The notes beneath the pieces were generated by a model. That model searched no databases. It worked only from the letters and a program-made list of their open reading frames with translations, and had not been told where the DNA came from. From Chitinophagaceae bacterium (GTDB taxonomy: Bacteria > Bacteroidota > Bacteroidia > Chitinophagales > Chitinophagaceae), in contig JAEUVJ010000030.1 in the NCBI GenBank assembly GCA_016787085.1, positions 1-64,000 on the forward strand: a stretch of 64,000 nucleotides of DNA, read 5' to 3'. Position 1 is the first letter of the stretch. Each line of letters starts with the position of its first letter. A program made the position numbers and the translations under genes. This document shows, piece by piece, positions 17,915 through 25,237 of the stretch.

Positions 17915-19234
17915 TTATTGTCTATTAGTTTGAATTGTAAATTCAAGATTATAACCATGAAACTTGTGGCTTGGCCATATATCTTTAGCAAGCGAGACCG
18001 TCTTTTTCTCAATTTCTATGGATATGTTTTTCCCTTTCAAAATTGCGTCCTTAATATTTTTTGGCATAGCCTCATTGAATGCCGCTACAAATAGTACCTC
18101 AGCATACTCTAAAAAGAGTATATGTGATTTTTTGGCTTTGTCAGGAAAAAAAACATTTGCCTTAAGGAGTAGTTTAGAAGCGATCTCTTGACTCCCTCTC
18201 ACAAAATAAATAAGGTTGCTTGAAAAGGCTGTATCATCCAAATTCAAAGTTTTTGAAGCCGCTTGCCACTCCTGCTGATACAATGGTCGATAATAATCCG
18301 TATTCAACCCTTTATCGCTTAGAAATTCCTTTGCCATATAGGGGGACCATCCCAATTCGAAAGGAACCTTTTTGGGGTTCTGCTCCGCCTTTTTTGATTG
18401 TTTCAATAACGTTAATGTTCTCCTTATATCCCGCCTGGTTATAATGTGACTAGAGATTACGATATGTTTCCATCGTAAAAGGTTTTTTTTGTTGAATGGG
18501 AAATTAATCAGTGCTTGACGCTTGGCGTATCGGAGCAACTTCTTGTTTTTAATCTTGAATTTGAGGGCACTAAAAACAGTTTCCATGTTGACGATCAAAG
18601 AAAGAAAATAGACAAACGGAAGGAATAAGAACGTCAATACGGGTGAGATTAGGAACTCAGAAAGAGTGCCTTTTGTTGCAAAAGATGAAAACTCGTGAGT
18701 GACCTTATAAATTGCATACCCGATCAAAACGAAGCCTGTTAATGCAAGTAGATTATTCAGGAATGAGGCAGCCGACTTTAGGTTAACATCTGATTTCCCA
18801 ACCACAACCATTAAAGTTATTAAAACGACAACTGGTATGACAATCAGTTCAACGGCTAAACTGAACGTATAAAACCCGATCAGAAACTCAAGAACAGTCG
18901 TGATCGTAAATATTTTGACTACAGTATCCCTTATATAGTTGGTTTTCTTGTCGTCAGTTATATCATTTAGGCTTATTAGCCCGACCGTTAACAACCATAT
19001 AGTTGTGTTCTTAAGTTGAGTGATGTCCCATAGGTTTAAGCGATAAAGACCATATACAACTATCGATGTATATAAAAGGATCGCCAAATAAAGGAGAGAA
19101 AGCTTCCAGGCAAAAACTGATTTTACGAGGGCTGGTATGTGTTTTCTTAGCGATGGCCTATAGCTCACATACCCAACAAATACAACTATCCATATGCCAA
19201 GGGCAATTTCTCTGTTATTGAAAATTTCACTCAT
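17915..19234 (-). CDS. Unknown multi-pass membrane protein with soluble C-terminal domain
   Basis: 439 residues from ATG 19234 (the frame extends to 19288 with no better start). About six or seven hydrophobic helices occupy residues 10-230 (ALGIWIVVFVGYVSY, LSLLYLAILLYTSIVVYGLY, IVIPVVVLITLMVVV, FLFLPFVYFLSLIV). A basic soluble part of about 200 residues follows (KKLLRYAKRQALINFPFNKK and beyond). I recognise no family. It is flanked by related 64-bp repeats and lies next to a PIN/XRE-ImmA pair and a CBASS operon, so a defence or mobile-cassette role is conceivable but not shown. Confidence 0.65.
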   Translation of the reverse strand: MSEIFNNREIALGIWIVVFVGYVSYRPSLRKHIPALVKSVFAWKLSLLYLAILLYTSIVVYGLYRLNLWDITQLKNTTIWLLTVGLISLNDITDDKKTNYIRDTVVKIFTITTVLEFLIGFYTFSLAVELIVIPVVVLITLMVVVGKSDVNLKSAASFLNNLLALTGFVLIGYAIYKVTHEFSSFATKGTLSEFLISPVLTFLFLPFVYFLSLIVNMETVFSALKFKIKNKKLLRYAKRQALINFPFNKKNLLRWKHIVISSHIITRRDIRRTLTLLKQSKKAEQNPKKVPFELGWSPYMAKEFLSDKGLNTDYYRPLYQQEWQAASKTLNLDDTAFSSNLIYFVRGSQEIASKLLLKANVFFPDKAKKSHILFLEYAEVLFVAAFNEAMPKNIKDAILKGKNISIEIEKKTVSLAKDIWPSHKFHGYNLEFTIQTNRQ

Positions 19235-19375
19235 GGGGAGTAAATTTTGGCGCCAAAATATTTTCTTCCCCAAACCATTGTTCCGCATTCTCTATAACCG
19301 GGGCACCGGGGTTGTAGAAGAAAACGCCCAAACTCTCCATTATGTTTGTAATGGAAACGATTCTGACCTGGAAAA

Positions 19376-19439
19376 GTAAATGCCTTCTCCGGTTTGCATA
19401 CATGCCCCATTGCTCAGAGACATAGCAAAGAAGTAATGG
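19376..19439 (-). repeat. 64-bp repeat B, just after the PIN gene
   Basis: Partner of 17845-17908, beginning 3 bases beyond the stop codon of the PIN-domain gene. The inverted-repeat ends are degenerate in this copy (GCCTTCTCC versus GAGACATAGC). Confidence 0.6.
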
Positions 19440-19441
19440 TG

Positions 19442-19948
19442 CTATCCCCATTTTCTTAACCTTTTATTCATTTCAGCTGTCAACTCTTTATTGTTCTGAT
19501 ATATCATATTGGAAGCGATCATTGCTTTGAGTTTGATTATTGCATCCTGCTTTAAGAGCTGCCCTGCTTCCACCAGCTGATCCAATATCCAGAGCATACC
19601 GTGGTATTCAATTGACCTGATCTTTGCGTTATGTCTTACTGCTTTGTCACTGCTTAAAACCATTGCATCCTGCTTTATTGCCAGGAAGAGAACTGTCCTG
19701 TCGCTAAGCGACAAAGAGGACGGGAATTTTTCGGCAGCTATCAGATGATTCTCTGCTTCGGATATGTTATGCACTGTAAGTTTGCCGTCAATTATATAAC
19801 TTCCCAATTCATTTTTTTGTGCAGGATTGAGTTCATTGAATACATTGAGCGAAGTATGTACATCTATGTGAAGGGTAAAAAAAGATAGGGCCAGTTCCAG
19901 TTCAAGGAGATCAATAAATATGCAGGCATCGGTAATGGCAATTTTCAC
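19442..19948 (-). CDS. PIN-domain protein, putative toxin ribonuclease
   Basis: 168 residues from a GTG start at 19948. PIN nucleases cut RNA with a Mg-binding cluster of acidic residues. Here Asp7 (ITDACIFIDL), Glu39 (NVFNEL), Asp83 (LSDRTVLFLA) and Asp101 (LSSDKAVR) stand at the expected places. The 39-base gap to the upstream XRE-ImmA gene on the same strand indicates a two-gene operon of toxin-antitoxin type. Confidence 0.8.
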   Translation of the reverse strand: MKIAITDACIFIDLLELELALSFFTLHIDVHTSLNVFNELNPAQKNELGSYIIDGKLTVHNISEAENHLIAAEKFPSSLSLSDRTVLFLAIKQDAMVLSSDKAVRHNAKIRSIEYHGMLWILDQLVEAGQLLKQDAIIKLKAMIASNMIYQNNKELTAEMNKRLRKWG

Positions 19949-19987
19949 AGAAAAAGGTTTGAACAGAAAAAGGAGGTCTGTTCAAAT

Positions 19988-21055
19988 TTAATGCACTTTC
20001 ATAAAAGAATCCCGGAAATCTGCGACTGACTGGTCATTCAAAGCAGCCGCCTTACCGATACTGATGATCTCTTCTGCGAGGGCACGGAACAGTAACTGGT
20101 GAAAACGATTGGCCTTTTCTTCCCCCAGGTAATTATATTCTTCGGGTTCGTTCACCTTCCAGCCCATCTGGTTAAGGAAAAAGAAGAATTGTTTACAGAA
20201 GCTATCAGTAATAATGCCGATATCCTTTGCCCTCATTACGATAGCCTGTATAGAAATGCCGTATTGTTTTTTCAGGAGACCCAGTTCCTGGATCAATATC
20301 TTGTTGCGCACTTTTCCCAGCTCATTAACAGCGGCTTTAGATGGCAGGAGCACCGCCGCGGCAAACTGGTGACAAAACTTTTCTCTTTGTTTCAGTGAAT
20401 GATCAGCCAGGGCCGGCAGCAATAAATGGCACAGTTCATGAAAAACGGTGAACCGAATCCTGTCGGGTGATTTGACCTTATCTATATTGACCGCAATGAC
20501 CGGAATGTTTCCGTTCACCCAGGACTGCATCCCATCAAAGCTATCCCCTGCGTTGATCTGGATTACTTTAATGTGCCTGTCTTCGAGCAATTCCACGGCG
20601 TTGAATACCGGATCAATGCCGAGTTTCCAATGACGACGAAGTTCTTCAGCCGCTTTTTCGATATCCTCAAACGAAGCAATGGCGCCCACATCCTTTAACG
20701 GATTGTCGAAACGGGTCTGGATTCCGAGGATCTGTTCCAATTCGATATAGCGGGCGAGGTAATCCCTTACCTGCTCAATGATCCTGTTTTCTTCTTTGGC
20801 CGGGAGTTTCTGGAGTTTGCGAAATTCGATCTCTCCAAATTCGATCTTAGTTACACGGGTGAAGAAATCGGGCCTAACGTTAAGAGCAGCAGCGAGGGTA
20901 ATGAGTCTATCACTATCGGGAATGATCTCGCCTTTTTCGTATTTGTGCAATGCCTGCCGGGAAATTTTATTTTCCATTCTTTCTGCCAAATCCTGAAGTG
21001 AAAGACCATTTAAGATCCGGGCTGAACGGAGACGTTCTGCAAAGACGGGTTGCAT
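19988..21055 (-). CDS. XRE helix-turn-helix / ImmA-IrrE metallopeptidase protein, putative antitoxin
   Basis: 355 residues. Residues 6-60 form an XRE helix-turn-helix (LRSARILNGLSLQDLAERM, then ISRQALHKYEKGEIIP). Residues 125-260 are an ImmA/IrrE-type zinc peptidase with HELCH at 206-210 and the following REKFCHQFAAAVLLPS. Full-length members regulate stress or mobile-element genes by repressor cleavage, and several are paired with PIN or RES toxins. It probably represses its own promoter through the inverted repeat at 21093-21143. The gene is divergent from the CBASS operon. Confidence 0.88.
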   Translation of the reverse strand: MQPVFAERLRSARILNGLSLQDLAERMENKISRQALHKYEKGEIIPDSDRLITLAAALNVRPDFFTRVTKIEFGEIEFRKLQKLPAKEENRIIEQVRDYLARYIELEQILGIQTRFDNPLKDVGAIASFEDIEKAAEELRRHWKLGIDPVFNAVELLEDRHIKVIQINAGDSFDGMQSWVNGNIPVIAVNIDKVKSPDRIRFTVFHELCHLLLPALADHSLKQREKFCHQFAAAVLLPSKAAVNELGKVRNKILIQELGLLKKQYGISIQAIVMRAKDIGIITDSFCKQFFFFLNQMGWKVNEPEEYNYLGEEKANRFHQLLFRALAEEIISIGKAAALNDQSVADFRDSFMKVH

Positions 21056-21092
21056 ACGCGGGTTTTAGGTTAGATGGTTATCTGGTTTCGTG

Positions 21093-21143
21093 GTTGACAA
21101 AATTAGGCCTGTTTTCCACAATAATACCTATTTTGTCATCAAC
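21093..21143. promoter_or_regulatory. Inverted repeat upstream of the XRE-ImmA gene
   Basis: GTTGACAAAATTAGG at 21093-21107 faces CCTATTTTGTCATCAAC at 21127-21143. The arms are nearly complementary, apart from small bulges. It lies 38-88 bases before the XRE-ImmA start, in the divergent region shared with the HNH/CBASS operon, and is a candidate operator for the XRE protein. Confidence 0.5.
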
Positions 21144-21277
21144 TTATTAACAAATTAGAATTTTACTATTGTAAATCAGTGATTTGAAAAACTGTTAGAA
21201 ATTAATTGTTGTCATTATTGGTTTACAATGTATGTAAATAATAATCATTTTGTAAATTAGCAGAAACATTATCTTAT

Positions 21278-21694
21278 ATGACCAACCCGAAGAAGTTAAA
21301 AGTGATATACTGCCGGACGCAGGGGTATTGTCATCTCTGCGAACGTAAACTAAGTTTCATAAATTATGGGATAAGAGGGGCAAAGGGCGCCTGGCATATC
21401 GAGCATTCAGTAGCGAAGGCCAGAGGCGGGACCAATCATGGCAATAATCTTTATGCCGCCTGCATATCGTGCAATCTTGAAAAGGGAACAACAGGGAGCC
21501 GAAGCATTCGCAGGCGAAACGGGGTAAGCAGGGCTCCTTACAGCCGGAAGAAATGTGAGCGAATAAGACGTGATAACAGTTTTGCGGGGATGCTTGCCGG
21601 GGGTATTGCCGGTGCGGCATTCGGTCCGGGCGGTGTGATCGCCGGGGCCATTATAGGCGGAGTTTGCGGTAGGGTGAACTCACCAACCCGATAA
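21278..21694 (+). CDS. HNH nuclease domain with C-terminal glycine-zipper membrane segment
   Basis: 138 residues. A zinc-ribbon HNH domain is clear: CHLC (Cys18, Cys21), WHIEH (His40, His43), NHGNNL (Asn57) and CISCNLEKG (Cys62, Cys65). After a basic stretch (SRKKCERIRRD), residues 103-131 form a glycine zipper (MLAGGIAGAAFGPGGVIAGAIIGG), a motif of helices that pack in membranes. HNH domains cut DNA. It is the first gene of the run leading to CapV and CD-NTase on the same strand, with 28 bases to the next gene. It could be an extra effector or an independent gene. Confidence 0.8.
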   Translation: MTNPKKLKVIYCRTQGYCHLCERKLSFINYGIRGAKGAWHIEHSVAKARGGTNHGNNLYAACISCNLEKGTTGSRSIRRRNGVSRAPYSRKKCERIRRDNSFAGMLAGGIAGAAFGPGGVIAGAIIGGVCGRVNSPTR

Positions 21695-21722
21695 ATATTT
21701 ATTCACTATAAAATTATAGAAC

Positions 21723-21956
21723 ATGGGAAAAAATCAACATGTAGTGCCGGATAAAAACGGCGGATGGAATGTAAAGGGCGCCGGTAATTCAAAAAGCACT
21801 GCGCATACAGAAACCAAAAAGGAAGCGGAGAAAATTGCCAGAGAAATAGCCAAAAACCAGGAAAGCGAAGTAGTGATACATGGCAAGGATGGCAAAATAC
21901 AGGATAAGGACAGCTATGGGAATGATCCTCATCCACCCAAAGACACCCGGCATTAA
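21723..21956 (+). CDS. DUF2188-like small protein
   Basis: 77 residues: NQHVVPDKNGGWNVKGAGN, then AHTETKKEAEKIAREIAKNQ, then EVVIHGKDGKIQDKDSYG. This strand-strand-helix-strand layout with the terminal VIHGKDGKIQ phrase is that of DUF2188. The biochemical role of the family is unknown to me. It ends 3 bases before the capV frame, implying co-transcription or translational coupling with the CBASS genes. Confidence 0.75.
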   Translation: MGKNQHVVPDKNGGWNVKGAGNSKSTAHTETKKEAEKIAREIAKNQESEVVIHGKDGKIQDKDSYGNDPHPPKDTRH

Positions 21957-21959
21957 AAA

Positions 21960-22985
21960 ATGACCCTACCTATGGAAACAAAAAGTTTCAAAATATTATC
22001 TATAGATGGTGGAGGAATCAGAGGATTAATTCCTGCTAAACTTCTTTCTGAACTTGAAAAAGAATTGAAAGCTAATGATTCTGAGTTCCGACTTCATACT
22101 CAATTTGATCTTATCTGTGGTACCTCAACAGGTGCTATTTTAGCAATCGGTATTGCCTTAGGAATTCCTACCATAGACCTAGTACACTTTTACAAGAATC
22201 ATGCTAGTGATATATTTCCCCAATCGTATCTTAAGGTGATGCCTCGCAGTGCCCGGGCATTTATTACAAGTATCTATACAAATAGAACATTGCGGGAAAA
22301 GCTAAAGGAAATATATACAAAGGCCAATGGCGGTACTATTCCTTTAATAAATGATTTGAAAACGAAGGTGTGCATCCCGACTTTTAATGGTAATGACGGC
22401 GAAATTAATGTTCTAAAAACCAGGCATCGTGAGGATTACGCCAGAGATTACAGACTACCGGCACACGAGGTTGCTTTATCAAGCGCTTCTGCACCCCTTT
22501 ATTTTCCTCCAAACTCATTCACATATGTGAATGAGTTTGGAAGTGGTGCAAACCTTAATATGGTAGATGGAGGAATATTTGCAAATAACCCCGCATTTAT
22601 CGGCATTTTGGAAGCGACGGAGAAACTCAATATAGAGTTTTCTGACATAAAAATCTTATCACTTGGTACTGGAAAAGGTAAGCATATAATTAAAAGAACA
22701 TGGTTGCCTAAGAATTTTTGGTATTGGTTCGTTCCGAAACCAAGGCTTTTGGAAATTATTCTCGATAGCCAATCTCAAATTACCGATCAATATATCGCCT
22801 TTTTACAACGAACAATCAGCAAAAGGCAAAAATCATTTGATTATCTAAGAATACAGTATGAGTTTGATAAAGATGCAATAGCATTAAATGCTTCAGGGAA
22901 TCAAAGTCTTCAACGCCTCGAAGCTATTGCAGATGAGTTATCCAAAAAAAATATTTATAAAATAAAAAATTTTTTAAATCAATAA
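21960..22985 (+). CDS. capV: CapV-type patatin phospholipase, CBASS effector
   Basis: 341 residues from ATG 21960; ATG 21972 (METKSFKILSIDGGG) is an equally good start. Patatin motifs are complete: the glycine-rich oxyanion loop DGGGIRG, the nucleophile elbow GTSTG with Ser56, and the catalytic Asp203 in VDGGIFANNPA. In CBASS, CapV is activated by a cyclic dinucleotide made by the CD-NTase and degrades membrane phospholipid, killing the infected cell. The CD-NTase gene starts 2 bases after this stop codon. A perfect 34-bp palindrome lies in the coding region at 22508-22541, encoding SFTYVNEF in the loop before the catalytic Asp. Confidence 0.9.
   Translation: MTLPMETKSFKILSIDGGGIRGLIPAKLLSELEKELKANDSEFRLHTQFDLICGTSTGAILAIGIALGIPTIDLVHFYKNHASDIFPQSYLKVMPRSARAFITSIYTNRTLREKLKEIYTKANGGTIPLINDLKTKVCIPTFNGNDGEINVLKTRHREDYARDYRLPAHEVALSSASAPLYFPPNSFTYVNEFGSGANLNMVDGGIFANNPAFIGILEATEKLNIEFSDIKILSLGTGKGKHIIKRTWLPKNFWYWFVPKPRLLEIILDSQSQITDQYIAFLQRTISKRQKSFDYLRIQYEFDKDAIALNASGNQSLQRLEAIADELSKKNIYKIKNFLNQ
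22508..22541. repeat. Perfect 34-bp palindrome inside capV
   Basis: TCCAAACTCATTCACAT followed directly by its exact reverse complement ATGTGAATGAGTTTGGA, with no spacer. It is in frame and read through by the gene. Confidence 0.9.
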
Positions 22986-22987
22986 CT

Positions 22988-23932
22988 ATGGCAGACTGTC
23001 ACAATTTGTTTCAGGAATATAATAAAGAAATATCCCTGACAAAAACTAAAAAGGATAATATGTCCAAATCAAAAAATGGACTTAGAGAAAGAATTCGTAA
23101 TCACTTTAAAAAAAATCATTCTGAATATGAGCCGAAATTTTACATACAAGGCTCTTACAAAATGAAAACAGGGATTCGAACTAAGGATGATATCTGTGAT
23201 TTAGACGATGGGGTGTATTTCATGCGGGAACCAGATGTTACCTCTACAACACTACAAGGATGGATATTGGATGCGGTCAATGGTTATACCGATGACCCAC
23301 CAGAGCACAGAAAAAAATGCATTCGTAATATATTCATTAATGACTACGAAATTGATATGCCCGTTTACTACAAAATTGATGAGAAAGAGTATCAGTTGGC
23401 CATAAAGGACAGCGGTTGGGAGGATAGTGATTCAAGGGCATTGATAAATTGGTTTAACAGCCGAAAAGACAAAGAAGGGCAGTTGCTGAAAATAGTTAAA
23501 TATCATAAGGGCTGGGGTGATTATAAACGTAATAAAATGCCAAGCGGACTTGCAATGACTATATTAGTTTGCAATGCTAAGGCCAAGATTGTTTATAATG
23601 ACCGTGATGATATAACAATGAGAGATACTTTGAAGGAGATCAAAAAGGCCTTAGACAATAAATTTGAGTGCATTGTACCTGTCGTCCCCTTTGACAATTT
23701 ATTCAAAGATTATGATCAGAAAAGAATTGATAATTTTAAAAGTGCACTTAAAGATTTTGTTGGCGATGCAGATGAAGCAATCCGGGAGGGAAATCAATTG
23801 AAAGCTAGTCGTCTTTGGAGAAGGCATCTCGGTAATAGATTTCCAGAAGGGAAAGATGAAAACGAGGGGAGTAGTAATAGAAATGCGGGCCTAATAATTG
23901 GAGGTCAATCTTCAAATCCGTGGGCAGTATAA
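22988..23932 (+). CDS. CD-NTase (DncV-like cyclic oligonucleotide synthase) of CBASS
   Basis: 314 residues. The nucleotidyltransferase core is visible: FYIQGSYKMKTGIRT (Gly55-Ser56), the metal-binding DICDLDDGVYF (Asp71, Asp73) and the third acidic residue in YEIDMPVYY (Asp123). A helical C-terminal domain follows. On phage infection such enzymes make a cyclic di- or trinucleotide; with a CapV partner 3',3'-cGAMP is the best-known product, but the product cannot be read from the sequence. The C-terminal tail is flexible and Ser/Asn/Gly-rich and ends PWAV, relevant because partner E2 proteins act on CD-NTase C-termini. It overlaps the E2-like gene by 13 bases. Confidence 0.88.
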   Translation: MADCHNLFQEYNKEISLTKTKKDNMSKSKNGLRERIRNHFKKNHSEYEPKFYIQGSYKMKTGIRTKDDICDLDDGVYFMREPDVTSTTLQGWILDAVNGYTDDPPEHRKKCIRNIFINDYEIDMPVYYKIDEKEYQLAIKDSGWEDSDSRALINWFNSRKDKEGQLLKIVKYHKGWGDYKRNKMPSGLAMTILVCNAKAKIVYNDRDDITMRDTLKEIKKALDNKFECIVPVVPFDNLFKDYDQKRIDNFKSALKDFVGDADEAIREGNQLKASRLWRRHLGNRFPEGKDENEGSSNRNAGLIIGGQSSNPWAV

Positions 23933-24585
23933 TAAACCAGAACAGTTTTGAAAAGCAGGTAGATGATTTGCTTATTCGATACCCAAGGATGTTCAGACAA
24001 GTTATCGATAACAAAACAATCTTAAAGGGTGAATTAGATTTGATTGATAACTTTGGAGTACATCAAGATACGTATTGTATTGAGATACACCCAGTCCCCG
24101 AATATCCATACCGGTTTCCTTTTGTTTTTGAAACCGGCGGGAAGATTCCACGTAATATAGATTGGCACATATATGAATCTGACGGGCATTGTTGTTTGAG
24201 CGTGGAACCTGAAGAAATCTTGATATGCAGAAATGGAATAAATCTAACAGATTTTGTAGAAAAGCAAGTTGTTCCTTTTTTCTTCAATCAGACATTTCGG
24301 AGAATAAATGGATATTTTATTAATGAGAGATCACATGGCCTTCTAGGCATTATTGAATTTTATCAGCAGCAACTTAAAGAGAAAAACCCGCTTAAATTGT
24401 TACAACTTCTCAGGTTTGTACTAAATGGTATTGAGCCTAACCGTGTCGATCTTTGCTTTTGCGGGAAGAAGATTAAATATCGTAAGTGTCATCGTGATCC
24501 GTACAGACAGTTACGCCAAATTGACCAAAGTATTCTTACGGAGCATGTCAATGCACTGAGTGTTACACTAAAAAGAATTTGTTAA
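23920..24585 (+). CDS. E2-like (UBC-fold) CBASS accessory protein with SEC-C-type zinc motif
   Basis: 221 residues from GTG 23920, overlapping the CD-NTase end. Residues 40-110 follow the bacterial E2 pattern: YCIEIHPVPEYPYRFPFVFE, then IDWHIYESDGHCCLS, in which Cys91 or Cys92 is the probable catalytic cysteine. No E1 or JAB gene is present, so this is the short, E2-only form of type II CBASS, in which the E2 primes the CD-NTase. Unusually, residues 179-191 carry CFCGKKIKYRKCH, a SEC-C-like zinc site. The E2 assignment rests on motif and context. Confidence 0.8.
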   Translation: MGSIINQNSFEKQVDDLLIRYPRMFRQVIDNKTILKGELDLIDNFGVHQDTYCIEIHPVPEYPYRFPFVFETGGKIPRNIDWHIYESDGHCCLSVEPEEILICRNGINLTDFVEKQVVPFFFNQTFRRINGYFINERSHGLLGIIEFYQQQLKEKNPLKLLQLLRFVLNGIEPNRVDLCFCGKKIKYRKCHRDPYRQLRQIDQSILTEHVNALSVTLKRIC

Positions 24586-24597
24586 AAGAAATGAAAT

Positions 24598-24834
24598 TTA
24601 TAATGGCTTCTCCGGCCAAAAATCTTTGGGAGAACATTCTAATAGCTTTGCGATTGTATTAAGATGGTCAATATTATAGGCAGCAGTACTGTCGGAATTT
24701 GAACTTTCGATTTCACCAATATACCCTGTAGATTCAAAACCCAAGCCATAAGCAATGTCAGCCTGGGATTTACGCTTTTCAAGTCGTATTTCCCTAACCC
24801 GGTTGATAATATATTGCTCTATCTGAGAACGCAT
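24598..24834 (-). CDS. Small XRE helix-turn-helix regulator, copy 1
   Basis: 78 residues from ATG 24834 (TTG 24837 is also in frame). An XRE domain fills the protein: RVREIRLEKRKSQADIAYGLG, then GYIGEIESSNS, ending CSPKDFWPEKPL. It is paralogous to the next gene upstream (75 residues; same QADxAYxL and CSPxxF phrases). An imperfect operator-like palindrome covers its start codon, suggesting autoregulation. It converges on the CBASS E2 gene with only 12 bases between them. Confidence 0.8.
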   Translation of the reverse strand: MRSQIEQYIINRVREIRLEKRKSQADIAYGLGFESTGYIGEIESSNSDSTAAYNIDHLNTIAKLLECSPKDFWPEKPL

Positions 24835-24856
24835 CAATCATCTATTGGTGATTGTA
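24835..24856. promoter_or_regulatory. Imperfect operator over the start of XRE copy 1
   Basis: CAATCATCTATTGGTGATTG has outer arms CAATCA/TGATTG. It shares AATCATCTAT with the two perfect operators at 24882 and 25212. Confidence 0.5.
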
Positions 24857-24881
24857 AAGGTCAAGCTGGGTAAAAAATTTA

Positions 24882-24901
24882 ACAATCATCTATAGATGAG
24901 T
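24882..24901. promoter_or_regulatory. XRE operator O1
   Basis: ACAATCATCTATAGATGAGT, containing the perfect 12-bp palindrome CATCTATAGATG, located between the two XRE genes. It is identical over 20 bases to 25212-25231. Confidence 0.7.
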
Positions 24902-24935
24902 ATTTGAAAATTTGACTAACTTAGCAAATGGATTA

Positions 24936-25163
24936 TTAGAGTGATTTTTTGGGAAGAAATTCTTGGGGGCTACATTTTAGAATCCGGGCAAGATCATTGA
25001 GATGTTTAAGATTATAGTGAGTATCATATTTTGAGCTTTCCACCATTCCAATAAAACCTACTGAAACCTCAAGCTCATAAGCTAAATCAGCTTGGGAAAG
25101 ATTCTTTTCAACCCTTTTTTCCTTAACACGATCAATTACATATATATCAATCTTTGATTTCAC
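24936..25163 (-). CDS. Small XRE helix-turn-helix regulator, copy 2
   Basis: 75 residues from GTG 25163. XRE domain: RVKEKRVEKNLSQADLAYELE, then VGFIGMVESSKYD, ending CSPQEFLPKKSL. It is divergent from the ECF sigma gene at 25238. The 75-base gap holds an inverted repeat over its own start (ACTATTCCTCA/TGAGTAAATAGT, about 25162-25185) and operator O2. The pair probably represses itself and the sigma gene; this is inference from operator position. Confidence 0.8.
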   Translation of the reverse strand: MKSKIDIYVIDRVKEKRVEKNLSQADLAYELEVSVGFIGMVESSKYDTHYNLKHLNDLARILKCSPQEFLPKKSL

Positions 25164-25211
25164 TATTCCTCAATGAGTAAATAGTAAAATTGAATAATAG
25201 CTAAATTCTTT

Positions 25212-25231
25212 ACAATCATCTATAGATGAGT
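25212..25231. promoter_or_regulatory. XRE operator O2 in front of the ECF sigma gene
   Basis: Exact 20-base copy of O1 (palindrome CATCTATAGATG), ending 6 bases before the sigma-factor start codon. A bound repressor would block transcription or ribosome access. Confidence 0.7.
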
Positions 25232-25237
25232 GTTTAA

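Noticed and set aside
17845..19439. Integron attC sites as explanation for the 64-bp repeats
   Set aside because: The expected RYYYAAC / GTTRRRY core sites and an integrase gene are not visible; kept only as a general cassette-like observation.
21998..22008. ATCTATAGATG, an 11-of-12 match to the XRE operator core, at the start of capV
   Set aside because: It encodes the invariant patatin residues LSIDGG and lacks the flanking bases shared by the two true copies, so chance codon choice is the simpler explanation.
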